The notes beneath the pieces are model-generated. The model was given only the letters and a program-made list of their open reading frames with translations, did no database searches and was not told where the DNA came from. Shown here in pieces: positions 12,052 through 24,612 of a stretch of 64,000 nt of DNA; the stretch's first letter is position 1, and every line of letters starts with the position of its first letter. A program made the translations under genes and the position numbers. Origin of the DNA: Siphonodentalium dalli (Eukaryota; Mollusca; Scaphopoda; Gadilida; Siphonodentaliidae); contig CP136062.1 of assembly GCA_032622095.1 (NCBI GenBank), forward strand, positions 17,299,739-17,363,738, read 5' to 3'.

Positions 12052-13440
12052 AGATCACCTGAGACGAAGTGTCCGGTGGAGCTATCGTCATCACTCCTCG
12101 TCCGTCCATTCGACTATCCGTCTGTCCGTCCGTCCATCCGTCCATCAACAATTCTTTAAACTTCCTCTCATCTGGAACCATAAAACCGAATGGGTTCATA
12201 TTTGGTGTGGATGTTCCCTGGGTGATTCACATTCAGATTTGTTCAAATGAGGTCACTGGGTCAAATAGTTGCGAAGCCAGGGTCATAACTCTGTTCCTTC
12301 ATAGTAATTCTCTTTTAAACATCTTCTCAAATACCATCAGACCAAATGGGTTCATATTTGGTATGCAGGATCCTTGGGAGACTGGGGTTCAGATTTGTTC
12401 AAATGAGGTCACTGGGTCAAATGTGAGCGGGACCAGAGACATAACTCCAAAAAATATTTAATTTTGTTTATTTAACTCCATGGTCTTGACAGACAATCAT
12501 CAATGGGAAGCATTTACTTTGGCTCTAACTGTAGGGCATGCCTACACATTTCAAGTGAATCTGACATTTCTATAAACATTCCCTAGAGATCTGCTAGAGG
12601 TAATTAATTCCCAATTACAACAACAATCTATCATATGTATTGTTCAAATCTTTCAACAGGACATTTAACCCTCCCACAACAACCACTTCACTTGAACATA
12701 TTTGGCAAACTTGAAAAGTGTTCTTTGAAAGAACCACCAGCTCTATGTAGCTCATATTTAATATTAAGTCTCCTTTGGTGATGTGTGATTCAGATTTTTT
12801 CAATCAGGGTCATCAGGTCAAGTAGTTGCAAGGCCAGCTACATTACTCTTTCTCTCCATAATAATTCATGATATGTCTTCTATTCAAGAATCAAATGCCC
12901 TATTTTGCTTATATTTTGTATGAAATTACCTTGGGTGACAGATTTGTGCAAATGGGATCACAAAGTTTATTAAGGGCATAGCCACATACATAATTATTTC
13001 ACCACATAGTAATTCTTAAAATATGTTTGCAAGAGCCAAGAACTAGTTGGCTTATTTAGCATGGAATATTCTTGTTTGACTGCAATTCAGATTTTTTAAA
13101 CGGGGTCAGCTGGTCAGATAGTGGTCAATCGAAGGAAAGTTTCCCTCTTAATATTCTTCCTTCGCAAGGACCATCAGGTCTATTTTACTGATATTTAGTA
13201 TGAAGGGTTCTTTGGTGTCTGGGATTCAAATTTATTCAGATGGGGTCACCAGGTTACATAGGGTGGAGCCAAGACATAAAGTTATGTATGTCTCAATAGT
13301 AATTCTTAAAAAATGTCTTCTCCAGAGAGGTTGGACTATTTAGCTTACATATAGTATGGAGGATTCTTTAGTGACTGAGATTCAGATTTGTTAATATGAG
13401 GTCAAGCTGTTAAGGAATGACGGGGCTATGGGGAGTTAAC
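12052..13440 (+). mobile_element. family B element, copy 2, with decaying monomer array
   Basis: The 5' hairpin (12052-12084, GATCACCTGAGACGAAGTG...) and the CGTCCGTCC tract match copy 1. Two well-kept monomers (12176, 12339) share TGGGTTCATATTTGG, CAGATTTGTTCAAATGAGG and GTCACTGGGTCAAAT. From about 12780 to 13440 strongly diverged monomers of the same scheme continue (GGTCATCAGGTCAAG, TAGTAATTCTTAAAA). The end is not defined by a hairpin. Confidence 0.5.
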
Positions 13441-14279
13441 ACTTTTCTGTCTAATAAAATCATTGAAATACCAAATTCATTAAAACATCTACCTTGGAAC
13501 TACCTGATTGATTAATCTGACATACATATATGATGTTTTGGGTCCATGGATAATTGGGTTTCAAACATGTCTAAATGGTTTTATAAAAAGGCGCTTGTGA
13601 GATTAGAAATTTCCATAAATTTAGAAAGTTTGAGATGTCGGTTGTGAAATTCCAACCTAAGGCTTGAGAGTCTGGAGTCCGGTCGGGAGGGGACTTGTTG
13701 CGCTGAAAGAGGAGGGGGTGACCAGTAGTGTACAGTTGGTAATTTCAAGGTGGATATTCACCGATCTACATACACGAAGCCTAACTAGCCACATATCCTG
13801 TTTAGATCTACTTCTTTTAAAGTGATTATGAAAAGTTCTGACTGTTGTCGTCTCCAGAGTCCCAGTCTTATCAGTCTTTGCAGTATGGTGAGCGACCCCA
13901 TAGTCATTGACTGTCTTGTATCAACTCTTCTATCATTACGATACTATATCATATATTTTTTTTACTTATTACTACACAATATACGGTGGAGCTCCTCGCT
14001 TAAGGGGGGATGTCCACAACAAGCAAGCAAGATTGCATGTTTCTCCCACGGTTGTTGAAATATAGGTGAAATGTGACATCTCTTTTGTTTGGCTTCCGAT
14101 CGCGGGTTTTTCGGTGTTTTGTTTGTTATCCGCGATAATTAATAGATATCCCAAATACTACACTATGTATAATTATAGAAATACTATCTGATGTCCTGAC
14201 TATTTAGGGACTTGGACTTTGTCATCGCCTCCGTCTGGACAGAATATACAGCGTCTGCATGGAAAAACTATATAAAAAT
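13441..14279. other. no gene or repeat structure seen
   Basis: Short open frames at 13822-14058 and 13972-14154 have no recognisable motif and lie on opposite strands of the same sequence. Confidence 0.4.
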
Positions 14280-14660
14280 ATATTATTCGATCGGTTCAGA
14301 AACGTATTCATATGTGAGCGTATGTGATCGGGTCAATGCTGTCAAGGACATGGTCGCACGTGAAATTTGACCCGCCCATATTGTTCCCGGGAACCAAGTA
14401 GGCCTACATACCAAATTTGAGGTGGATCTATCGATGCCCAGAAACATGCATGCCTATATGTCCTATGTGAGCGAGATAAGGTCAATTAAATGTCAGAGAA
14501 TCGGTCGCACTTGAAATTAGACCGCCCATATTGTTTCCGGGGATCAAAGTTGGCCTACATACCAAATTTAATTCGGATCGGTCGAGCTGTTTTCAAGGCT
14601 ATAGGAAACATACAGACAGACATGCAGCCTGGTTCAAGCCTGACAGGCTGGCAGCGAGTG
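14280..14660 (+). repeat. two-monomer tandem repeat, family F
   Basis: GTCGCACGTGAAATTTGACC at 14353 and a close variant at 14504 define a period of 151 bp. Both monomers carry CCGCCCATATTGTT, GGCCTACATACCAAATTT and a GATCGGTC-like word. It resembles the interior monomers of the other hairpin-ended families; no terminal hairpins are seen. Confidence 0.5.
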
Positions 14661-14822
14661 CATGTGGAACGAAAACTATAAGATATCGAGCAAGCTGATC
14701 AATACTGGAAAAAGTATATTTTTCTTTCATAGTACGTCCCTTACTGGAATATTCCTCACCTGTATGATCCTGTATGGGACAACATTCCCGATTTTTTTAA
14801 TTATCAGATAAAGAGAAAGTAA

Positions 14823-15700
14823 TTCAATATGAGATGGCTAGAATTGTAACAGCTGGGCAACAATTAGCGCAAATAAAGAGCTCAGGCTGGGAATTACTAT
14901 CATCGCGACGGAGAAAACACAAACTCTGCCAGTTTTTTAAATGATCAAAGGAACAGCACCATCTATACTGAGAAATATCGTACGCCCAGTTGATTCTTAC
15001 GATATCGATTATAACTTTCGTTTTGGGCACATAAGGTTGCCACCCGATATCTCATGCAATTATTACATAAATTCATGTTTGCCATCTGCTATAAGTGAGT
15101 GGAACCCGATATCTCATACAATTATTACATGAATTCATGTTTGCCATCTGCTATAAGTGAGTGGAACCCGATATCTCATACACTTATTACATGAATTCAT
15201 GTTTGCCATCTGCTATAAGTGAGTGGAACCCGATATCTCATACAATTATTACATGAATTCATGTTTGCCATCTGCTATAAGTGAGTGGAACTCTCTGCCT
15301 AACACCTGTAATACAATTGATCATGACTTCAAAAAAATCACTAAACGCAAGCACACGGCGCCCCCATCTACTATTACCACAGTAAGTGTCGCAGATCACG
15401 TATACTCCATTCTCGCTTAAGATTAAAATGCAGTAATTTGAACTATATGACTTATTGAGTAATCACATTAAAATGTCCCCTCTCTGTCACTGTGGCAAAA
15501 TAGAAAACCGCACATTATTTCTTATTGGAATGTCCTGAATTGTATGGCCATAGGACTGAACTTATATACGCCATACCGAATATTATTTTATCAGAAAATA
15601 CTCTTTTGTGCGGATCACAGGAACTCAGTCATCGTGATAATATTAAAATATTTTATGTGGTTAAAGCATATATTTTGAAAACAAAGCGATTTTCATAATG
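14823..15700 (+). pseudogene. non-LTR retrotransposon (LINE) ORF2, C-terminal remnant
   Basis: Conceptual frames give GTAPSILRNIV, then SCLPSAISEWNSLP, and then a cysteine-rich PLCHCGKIEN followed by a CP-containing segment and conserved-looking DNIKIFYVVKAYILK. This order (WNSLP-like motif, then a C-x-C...C zinc-binding tail) is typical of the region after the reverse transcriptase in many LINE ORF2 proteins. Stops and frame changes are frequent. A 62-bp piece has been amplified four times inside it and, not being a multiple of three, breaks the frame. The RT domain itself is missing, so only the distal end survives. Confidence 0.5.
15043..15290 (+). repeat. 62-bp tandem repeat, four copies, inside the LINE remnant
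   Basis: CCCGATATCTCAT recurs at 15043, 15105, 15167 and 15229. Each copy includes GAATTCATGTTTGCCATCTG and AAGTGAGTGGAA. It is a local amplification of coding sequence around SCLPSAISEW. Confidence 0.9.
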
Positions 15701-18550
15701 CTATGATTTGTACACACTTCGTGAAAAACATTGAAACACTGCTAAGCGCGAGACTTACCAACACCAGATCGTCTTACTCGGACTGTCGAGTTGAGTCTTT
15801 TAGACTGCTATGCTGATACTTTCATGTTCTTGGGATCAAAGTATTGTCCTATAAGGCACACACATTTTCATAGTAATGTGATACATATATATGTGGACCT
15901 AATATTGGTTTCAGATCTACCTCCAACTGACCGTATCCCTTTAACAGTCTTCGTAATTAAACCCATCATAAGTATTATATAGGGACCAGTATGAAAATAA
16001 GTGAGATTTTTGTGTCCTTAAAATTATTTAATTGTTATCATTGGTAATGATATATTTAATTATTGTGGCTGGCGAATATTAATAATAAAATGTATTAAAA
16101 TTAATACCAGTGACAATATCAATCTTAAAACTTTATTGGTTAATTCACTTTTTGATTATATAGGCCTAGCTACATCAATATATAGTGAGCTCTTTATATC
16201 ACACACTTACAGATATATGTTAACAGGTTAATGTCGACCGCAGTTCCATCCATAATTATTTAATATTGCTAATTCAATTTGTATACATGTGTCAACTTTT
16301 GTATACAATTGTATAGATATGTATCATTACCAATAAATAATATAACAATCTAAATATAATATAATCGTCTCAGTAGGGGAGATCGGGGCATGTTGGAACG
16401 TTTTTTATTCAATCACACATACATGGAAATTTGAGCATGGGTCCCTTACTTTTTTCAAATTTTATTATAAAGTATATCAAAGACTTTAAATATGGCATAT
16501 CTTTATGCATGATCTATTTCGCTTTTACACGGAAAAAGTCGAAAATAAATTCTTTCCAACATGCCCCGGGTTGTTTGAAATCAGGGGCAAATTGGAACAT
16601 CGACCGGGGTAAGTCAGAACACTGATCGTATAAGGAACACATATGAAATCAATGTATAATAGAGGTAAAACCACTAATATATTCCAAGAACTATATTAAA
16701 TTGCTGGTATGAAACATAATAGCTGAGTCCGGTAAATAAAGTATGTTCGAGAAATCGTCATCGTTGGAAAATGCAACACATCCAATGAAAACGTCGTTTC
16801 ACATACAGGAGGGACGTAACAAGGCAAAATTTGGAAGGGGTTTTAGTGCTATCGATACAAACCTCCCCATTTGCCACACAAATAATTATTCATCAACGAA
16901 AACATATTGAAGTCATATTTAGGACATGGTTGCAAGCAACTGAGATGCATTCATCCATAATTCCGTCTGATTTTCTTCCACAATGGTTAGTTATACTAGC
17001 TCAATGCATAATTTTGATGGGGTTTTCCCGTAATTCGTCGCACTATGGGGACACAATGGGGTGTTCCAACATGCCCCAAACGTGGAAAAGGGGTCTAATG
17101 GTACACGATCTTGGAAATACACTAATTAATTGGTATTTTTTTAAATTTATGACTGAAATGAAATGAAACTGGATCAACTAACATAATTTACACCATTTAC
17201 GTCTCGAAATTTTATATTGAACATTGATGAAACCTGAAAATCGAAAAAATTACTTGATACCTCCCAAAAACGATTTTTGTGCATATCTCTTACACCATTC
17301 GAGTATAGTAAGAATTTGTTCGTGTTATCTGTGCATACAGGAGTGTTTTCCACAAATAAGTGGCAATTGAAGATGCTAGCTGTTTTATTTTTTAACAAGA
17401 TACGGTTCGTAATTAAGCGTTATAAAATAAAAGCTCCTCGGTGTATGTATATATGAAATACCCTACTAAAAACAAATGACCCCCTACTTAAAATAAAACA
17501 TAATTATCCATAAGTCCGCATAACTCTTCCGTGTTGTGTTATATCAAGCATTTTTACGCACACTAAGTACGAAATAACCAAAGTACGACACGTCAAGAAT
17601 AATTTACCGTTTCGAAACCGAAACTCGATTTTACCTTTTGATTGATGTTTTGATTGGCGAATTTTGTCACGTGTTGAGATGCGGCGCAGAGTAAATTTAG
17701 AATTGGAATTTCCAATCAGTCGAAACAAGGAAGTTAGCATTGACTTATGGAATGAATTATTTTCTCATCATATTAATCGCAATTTTTGTTTCATTAGGAG
17801 AAAGATAAGTGAGTAGACTAGCAGACAACCGTGTTGTATCTTTACTCGATATTATAAACTCTCGAGGAATCAATTAATGTTTCTGTTGCTGTGAGGTTAC
17901 GTCTGTAACTCTGTTATAAATTTGCCTAATGAGTCTGCGATGTGACAAAGCATAACTACTGATTAATATTGCGTTTATACCCAATCATGAAACATAAACG
18001 GGACAGAGAAGGGGTCAAGAAAAGATGTCTCACCTAATCTGCTCGTCTGTATTCTGTTTGGTCCGTTTAGAGTTGTCGTGAATCTGGGGGGCGAGTCCGC
18101 GTCGTTTTCCTTGATGGCGTATATGAATAATGATTGATGATTGTTGGATATCGGCCAACGTCCTATAAAACTGTTTGAAGTCCGAATAACTTAGATTAGA
18201 AGGGACATGACAATCTGCGGGATGGGATGGGATATGGGACAAAACGACAATCTGCGGGACAGAATTTCAAATTGCGTGGGACGGCCGATATCTCGAGGAA
18301 TACAGGGCGTAGGGGACTCCTTTTGGTGTCTAACGAAAGGTCCACATTCGCCCTATCCACACACATTAACATTAAGTTACATTATTCAGTCGACAACTGA
18401 CCTCACATAAAATGCCACAAACACGAAAAACTGCGTTCGACATTAAAGGGACACTTTGATTATTGCGACATAACCAAGATGCGGGCCCCGTTGGTTCAAA
18501 GTGCCCGGATGAAGATAATTAATCGAGTGTGCTTCTCACAGTACGAGCTA
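15701..18550. other. no gene recognised
   Basis: Open frames here (for example 16831-17166 +, 17504-17740 -) show no family motif. The phrase GGGGCATGTTGGAAC and its complement (16384, 16558, 17063) recur in both orientations, suggesting scattered pieces of one unnamed repeat. The rest is AT-rich and apparently unique. Confidence 0.4.
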
Positions 18551-18692
18551 ACTGCATGGCCTCTTATAGCCTGATACCGGAGTACGCTGTGTATGTCTCT
18601 TTGGAAAGCAGACGAAATTCATAAACGATGTACATCTGTTAGGAATTTCGTCGGCTTTTCAAAGAGACATAGACAGGCTATTTGGCCATGCG
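18551..18692. mobile_element. MITE-like inverted repeat
   Basis: The inner arms 18592-18620 and 18643-18671 are 29 bp with two mismatches (TATGTCTCTTTG...GACGAAATTC). They are flanked by weaker outer arms, GCATGGCC...TAGCCTG and CAGGCTA...GGCCATGC. A foldback of about 140 bp without coding capacity fits a MITE remnant. The target duplication is not evident. Confidence 0.45.
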
Positions 18693-19155
18693 TTTCTCAC
18701 AACAGACCTGTTTCTGGCGTGCATGCATAATTCGTGTTTTATTGATAATAATGATGAAAAGAGTAACGGCTTGTATTAATCGAAAAATATAAATGAAGTT
18801 AGTTTGCCGTATCGTAATCAGGATGGACTTTATTTTACCTATAATACGGACTGTTCATTCTTGAAAGTGCAGCCTATACTCGTATAGTAAAACTCGGAAT
18901 TATGCTTTCAAGATTCATATCAAGGCGACGTCCAGTCGCGGGATGTTGGTCAGTTTCTGTCCCGATGCCAGGCGCGTACACTAGCGATGGCGGTGTTGTT
19001 GACGGGGTGTCACGCGTGCAAATATATACATGTAGTGACATTAGCACTAACCTTTACTAATAAAAATAAATTGAGTTCGTGTGTCTGTCCGGAAAAAGGC
19101 GACAAAACGACTTAACCCCTCTGAAAATGTGCACATAGGGTCATATCATGCACGT

Positions 19156-20232
19156 AACCCGGGGATTAAGGGCGCTAATAATGTTTTTGACTTTGGCTAT
19201 ATATAGGCGATCAAACGGAGGGGCAGATCGGCAGATTAAAATAAAAAAATCGAATTTTTTTTTTGAATTTGGGAATAGATTTTTACAACTTGTTTTTCTT
19301 CATCCTATTTTATGGATGTTAGTGTTGAAGACTATTATAATATTTAAGGAAGGGGCAGTCCTGTCAACAAATTTGGTATTTTGAAAAAAAAATTGATTTT
19401 GAAGCCATTTTCACCAAGCTTGTGTTATTTCTTTAAAATGGGGAATTTGACCCTAAAAATAATATAATAAAAAAAAAATCCCGGACCCCTGTATATATAT
19501 GTACTTTTAGTATTATGACCAATTTGTGCCAGGAGCCAGTGGTTGTACTATTCATGTGTGTTTCCGAATACGTTGTTCGAATAAATAGGATTATCATTAT
19601 TTGTGGCTGAGACATGAGAAGCTGCATAATTTTATAAATAAAACGCTATTTCAGAATGCATTTTAGCTCAAGCTGCTGAACATGAAAATTCAAGTTGAGA
19701 TATTGCCAATTTTCCATGGGTTGGTATCCATCGCCAGTGGTTTCCGAACATAAGTACGTCCGTCGACAATTTCCATTGGCATGGGCTACAGGTTGTAACT
19801 TTGGTCGGATCATTATGAAATTAGGCATGACTGTTGGAATTGGTAACATAGATTGGGAACGAGTCATTTTGTGGGCCAGTCGACAAAAAACTTGCATCAT
19901 ATATCTCAAATTTCAATATATAGTATACGGGCTGGATGCCGCCACCGAAAGCGACAAAATGTGCGATATTAGCGCATGTTTCGGCGCGCCGAAAGCGACA
20001 AAAAGTGCGCCGTAACGACGCACATTTTGTCGCTTTCGGCGCATTACTAATGGCGCACTTTTTGTCGCTTTCTGCGCGTCGAAACATGCGCTAATATCGC
20101 ACATTTTGTCGCTTTCGGTGGCGGCATCTAGCCCGTATACTATATATTGAAATTTGAGATATATGTTTCCTAATGGCGCCGAAAGCGCCATTAGGAAATG
20201 GCCCTAATAGTATTCCATACAATTGATATTCC
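19156..20232 (+). repeat. 1,077-bp direct duplication, copy 1
   Basis: The block starting AACCCGGGGATTAAGGGCGC at 19156 recurs at 20233. It holds an AT-rich half (GGAAGGGGCAGTCCTGTCAA), a piece of family A-like sequence (GGGCTACAGG, GGGAACGAGTCATTTTG) after AGCTCAAGCTGCTGAACATG, and a large palindrome (19899-20164). It ends in ATTCCATACAATTGATATTC, which also ends copy 2. Confidence 0.85.
19899..20164. repeat. large palindrome with ~112-bp arms
   Basis: Arm 19899-20010 is the complement of 20052-20164 with about three mismatches and a 41-nt spacer. The box CGAAAGCGACAAAA(A/T)GTGCG occurs five times, twice forward and three times reversed. A second hairpin follows at once (about 20165-20197), with perfect arms TTTCCTAATGGCGC/GCGCCATTAGGAAA. 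Confidence 0.85.
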
Positions 20233-21222
20233 AACCCGGGGATTAAGGGCGCTGATAATGTTTATAACTTTTGCTATATATAGGCGATCAAACGGACGGG
20301 CAGATCGGCAGATTTTTAAAAAATCGATCATTTTTTGGAATTTGGGAATGGATTTTTAAAACTTGTTTTGCTTTATCCCATTTTATGGATGTTAGTTTTA
20401 AAGACTATTATAATATTTAAGGAAGGGGCAGTCCTGTCAACACATTTGGTATTTTGAAAAAATTGTGATTTTGAAGCCATTTTCACCAAGCTTGGTGTTA
20501 TTTCTTTAAAGTGGGGAATGTGACCCTAAAAATAATATAATAAAAAAAAATCCCGGACCCCAGGGACCCCTGTGTCTGATATATATGTACTTTTAGTATT
20601 ATGACCATTTTGTGCCAGGGACCGGTGGTTGTACTATTCATGTGTGTTTCCGAATACGTTGTTCGAATAAATATGATTATCATTATTTATGGCTGAGAAG
20701 CTGCATAATTTGATATGTAAGACGCTATTTCAGCATGCATTTCAGCTCAAGCTGCTGAATATGAAAAATCAAGTTGAGATATTGCCAATTTGCCATGGTT
20801 TGGTATACACATCGCCAATCACTGTGGTTTCCGAACATAAGTACGTCCGTCGACAATTTCCATTGGCACAGGTTGTAACTTTGGTCGGATCATTGTGAAA
20901 TTTGCCATGACTGTTGACATTGGTAACATGTAGATTGGGAACGAGTCATTTTGTGGGCCAGTCGGCAAAAACATGCATCATATATCTCAAATTTCAATCT
21001 ATATAGTATACGGGCTAGATGCTGCCATGCACCGAAAGCGTCAAAATGTGCGATATTAGCGCATGTTTCAGCGCGCCGAAAGCGACAAAAAGTGCGCCGT
21101 AACGACGAACATTTTGTCGCTTTCGGCGCGTTACTAATGGCACACTTTTTGTCGCTTTCGGCGCGCACCGAAAACGCCATTAGGAAGTGGCCATAATAGT
21201 ATTCCATACAATTGATATTCTA
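20233..21222 (+). repeat. 1,077-bp direct duplication, copy 2 (shortened)
   Basis: Head-to-tail copy of 19156-20232. It differs by substitutions and by loss of most of the right arm of the palindrome, which explains its shorter length. Confidence 0.85.
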
Positions 21223-21329
21223 ATGCAATTAGTATGCTGATCGCCTCATCATTCTTTGTGTCTGGCGAATTACAATTCATGCTAATGGCAGACATTTGGA
21301 ACTTATTCCCTTCCCTATATATTCCTTAT

Positions 21330-21419
21330 TTTAAAAAATGTCGCTTTCGGCTGACTTGACGGCATGGGTGTGTGGCCCGCCCCAAATACCACATAGAAAC
21401 ACCCTGACCTCCACCCATC

Positions 21420-21452
<33 letters not shown>

Positions 21453-21610
21453 GTGGTACCACCCGAGGGGTGAAAATTGGGTATGGACCATTTTCGAGAA
21501 TGGTAAGGATTTCGACCGATTTGACGGAATGTGTGGGTGGACCGCCCTAAATACCGCCTAAAAACACTCCGAGCCACCACGTATCACCCCCGGGTGGTAG
21601 GCCTACCTCC
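21330..21610. repeat. tandem repeat with a 30-C homopolymer
   Basis: Two diverged units share GTGTGTGG/GTGGGTGGACCGCC, AAATACC and CACCCCC...GGGTGGTA. In the first unit the C run is 30 bases (21421-21450), followed by the palindrome CGGGTGGTACCACCCG. Homopolymer length is prone to sequencing error. Confidence 0.7.
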
Positions 21611-22640
21611 CAACCCAAAACATATAATAGCTAATTACTAGAGACTGGGACTCATCTAATATAATATATAATAATATATTAGTCCCAGCTACATGTAGCT
21701 AGAAATGTGAACAGCAGACATCCTGAGATAAAAACAATATATATTATTGATTGTTTGATTTTCCAACCAGTATTTAGTGGGGGAATGTGTTGTTTTTAGA
21801 CCAACAGCAGTATATTCTTCTACTTTTGGTCCAAAGTTTGGTCGGAATGGCTATCGGTTGAACAATTTAGGTTTAGAGGGTGTCAGGTTGAACATTTCAG
21901 TTGGAAATGTTTGAGGTACCATTTGGAAAGTTCAACTGGGTGGGGGGGGGGGTGCAAAGTAGTATTTCGAGAACATTTGACTTTGGTCTGGTTCAAGGTA
22001 CGTACATTTGGAAATGTCAAGGCGGACAAACCCAAGTTTCCCAACCACCCAGCAATGGGGACCATCTACATGTAGCCACCTCCCCGGTTATAAGGTATAA
22101 GAACACATTGGCTACATGGATGCGACTAGAGATCTCCATTGTGGGGGGGGGGGGTCTCCAACGATAACTTACTATTATTATCACAGCTCTCAGTTAGTGG
22201 CCAAGACATAAATGCTATACGTGTAAGCATTCTCTCCAGTCAATTATTTACCAGATCGACATACTTCTAAGTTAGGATTGAAATAGACACGACAAGAGAA
22301 AAATGTAATCCTGTCCATTTTGGTCAATACATGTAGGCGATCACTACCATAAATATGGTAATATAAATTTTTGCCTCAAGGCGACATATCATATTTCTGA
22401 ATGCCATGCTACATGTAACTAAATATGAAATGTTCCAGATACCATAAAATCTCTTACAGGTACCGGTACTTAATCCGATCAGAGGGTCCCCATATAATCA
22501 CATTCCAACAACAACATTTTTTTAAATGACGCTTCAGTTATCAGAATCTAATAATTGCCCAAAAATAATGAAAAGCACCATCAACTATAGTATAAAATTG
22601 CACAAAACCTGTTATTTATCAACATTTTGTTCAACGAAAT
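21611..22640. other. no gene; G-rich runs and a small hairpin
   Basis: A hairpin lies at about 21645-21690 (CTGGGACT...AGTCCCAG around a TAATATATTA core). Runs of 12-13 G occur near 21942 and 22143. No coding region is recognised. Confidence 0.4.
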
Positions 22641-22644
22641 TTTA

Positions 22645-22824
22645 CCGGTTTGTCAAATATCTGACACAAAAAGCCACTTGATTTTAGAGTTATCCATCTT
22701 TGCCCGCAATTTGGTCAATGAAATTCTTCTCGATGACTGTCTATTTTGCCGGTTTGTCAAATATCTGATACAAAAAGCCACTTGATTTTAGAGTTATCCA
22801 TCTTTGCCCGCAATTTGGTCAATG
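22645..22824 (+). repeat. 104-bp tandem duplication
   Basis: CCGGTTTGTCAAATATCTGA occurs at 22645 and again, with one substitution downstream, at 22749. The similarity continues through CACTTGATTTTAGAGTTATC and CAATTTGGTCAATG. Confidence 0.85.
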
Positions 22825-23163
22825 CCCCAATGTGGATATTCCTACACGTCAGTTTTAACAGCTTATTTTGTTTACCTGGTTGCGACATACACAAAAACAA
22901 TAGCGTCACTTTTGCGGAGCAATTACTTTTTAGATGCACCATTATCCCCTAATTCTAATGCACAAGCTGCCAATATATTGCCTGAAATAGGGGGATCAAT
23001 TATTGGTAAACTGGCGCTAAGTGTTGTCTGATTCAAAGACGCCGGCACATGCCCCAACGTGGATATTCCTACACGTCAGTTTTAACAGCTTATTTTTTTT
23101 AACCTGGTTGCGACATACACAAAAACAATAGCGTCACTTTTGCGGAGCAATTACTTTTCAGAT
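22821..23163 (+). repeat. 227-bp direct duplication
   Basis: GCCCCAATGTGGATATTCC at 22824 recurs as GCCCCAACGTGGATATTCC at 23051, with TAGCGTCACTTTTGCGGAGC in both. Its start overlaps the end of the preceding 104-bp duplication, so the two duplications are chained. Confidence 0.85.
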
Positions 23164-23197
23164 GGTTTAACGGAGGCAGATTTAGACTTGTTATTTA

Positions 23198-24612
23198 TTA
23201 GCTCAACTTTACTTTGTAAAGTTTGAGCTATTGCCATGGATTGGTATCCGTCATCCATGTGTGTGTGCATGTATGTGTGTGAATGTGTGCATGTGTGATT
23301 CGTCAACAATTTCCTTTAGCACAGGCTACAGGTCGTACCTTTGGTCGGATTATTATAAAATTTGTCATAGCTGTTGACATTGACATGTAGATGGGAACGA
23401 GTCATTGGGGTCAGCAGCCATCTCGGATTTCAAAATTCAATCCATTAGCACGGGCTATAGGTCCTACTGTTTGTGATGGGCATTGACATGTAGATGGGAA
23501 CGAGTCATTTTGGGGTCATTCGGCAAAAGAAAACATGGCCGCCAGTGGCCATCTTGGATTTCAAAATTCAATCCATTAACACGGGCTACAGGCCGGAGTG
23601 TTGTCTGATCATCATGAAATTTGTCGTGGATGTTAATATTGATATGTAGATGGGAACGATTCATTTTGGGGTAATTCGGCTATAAAACATGGCCGCCGTC
23701 AGCCATCGTGGATTTTCCTCTTTGTATGACTAAATCCTTTGACACAGGCTACAGGTCGGATCATAATGAAATTTGAAACGAGTAATTTTGAGGTCATTCG
23801 ATAAAAAAACATGGCCGCCAACAGCCATCTTGGATTTCAAAATTCAATCCATTAGCACAGGCTACAGGCCATACTGTTTGTCTGATCATCACAAAATTTG
23901 TCTTTTATGTTATTAGTGACATGTAGATGGGAACGAGTCATCATTCAGCAAAAAACATGGCTGCCAGCAGCCATCTTGGATTTGTCTCTTTGCATGACTA
24001 AATCCTTTGTCACAGGCTACAGGTCGCACCTTTGGTCAGATCATTATGAAATTTGTCATGGCTGTTGACATTGACATGTAGATGGGAAATGAGTCATTTT
24101 GGGGTCATTCGGCAAAAAATCTTGGCCATCAGCGGCCATCTTGGATTTCAAAATTCAATCCTTGTAGCATGGGCTACAAGTCATAGCTTTGGTACGATCA
24201 TTATGAAATTTGTCATGGCTGTTGACATTGACTTGTAGATGGGAAACGATTCATTTTGGGGTCATTCGGCTATAAAACATGTCCGCTGGCAGCCATCTTG
24301 GATTTTACTCTTTGCATGACTAAATCCTTTGGCACATCCTACAGTTAACTTGTCTCAGGCGATCATCACCAAACTTCATATTAATCTTGATATTAGTTTA
24401 CTCGATGGAAGCTATCAAATGTTATTGAATTTCCTTCGAAAAAAATAGCCGCCAGCAACCATCTTGGATTTTACTTTATATATATCTCTTCATGTTGATA
24501 ATCTAGTATTACAGATATTTCAACTGTCCGTATTCCTAATTGCTCCATTGACTGTAACACATGAAATTATTCCCTTCTTAGTTGAGCTACAGTGTCATTG
24601 ACACTTTCATTG
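23198..24612 (+). mobile_element. pearl/Helentron-like element, family A, copy 2
   Basis: It has the 5' hairpin AGCTCAACTTTAC...GTAAAGTTTGAGCT from 23200, a diverged monomer array and the 3' end GTTGAGCTACAGTGTCATTGACACT with TTCATT (24580-24612). It abuts a PHD-finger coding fragment. Confidence 0.65.

Noticed and set aside
19646-20191. Several open frames on both strands near the palindrome
   Set aside because: They come from the symmetry of the palindrome and share the same peptides in inverted copies.
21421-21450. 30-base C run as a biological signal
   Set aside because: It may be partly a sequencing or assembly artefact; only the surrounding repeat was annotated.
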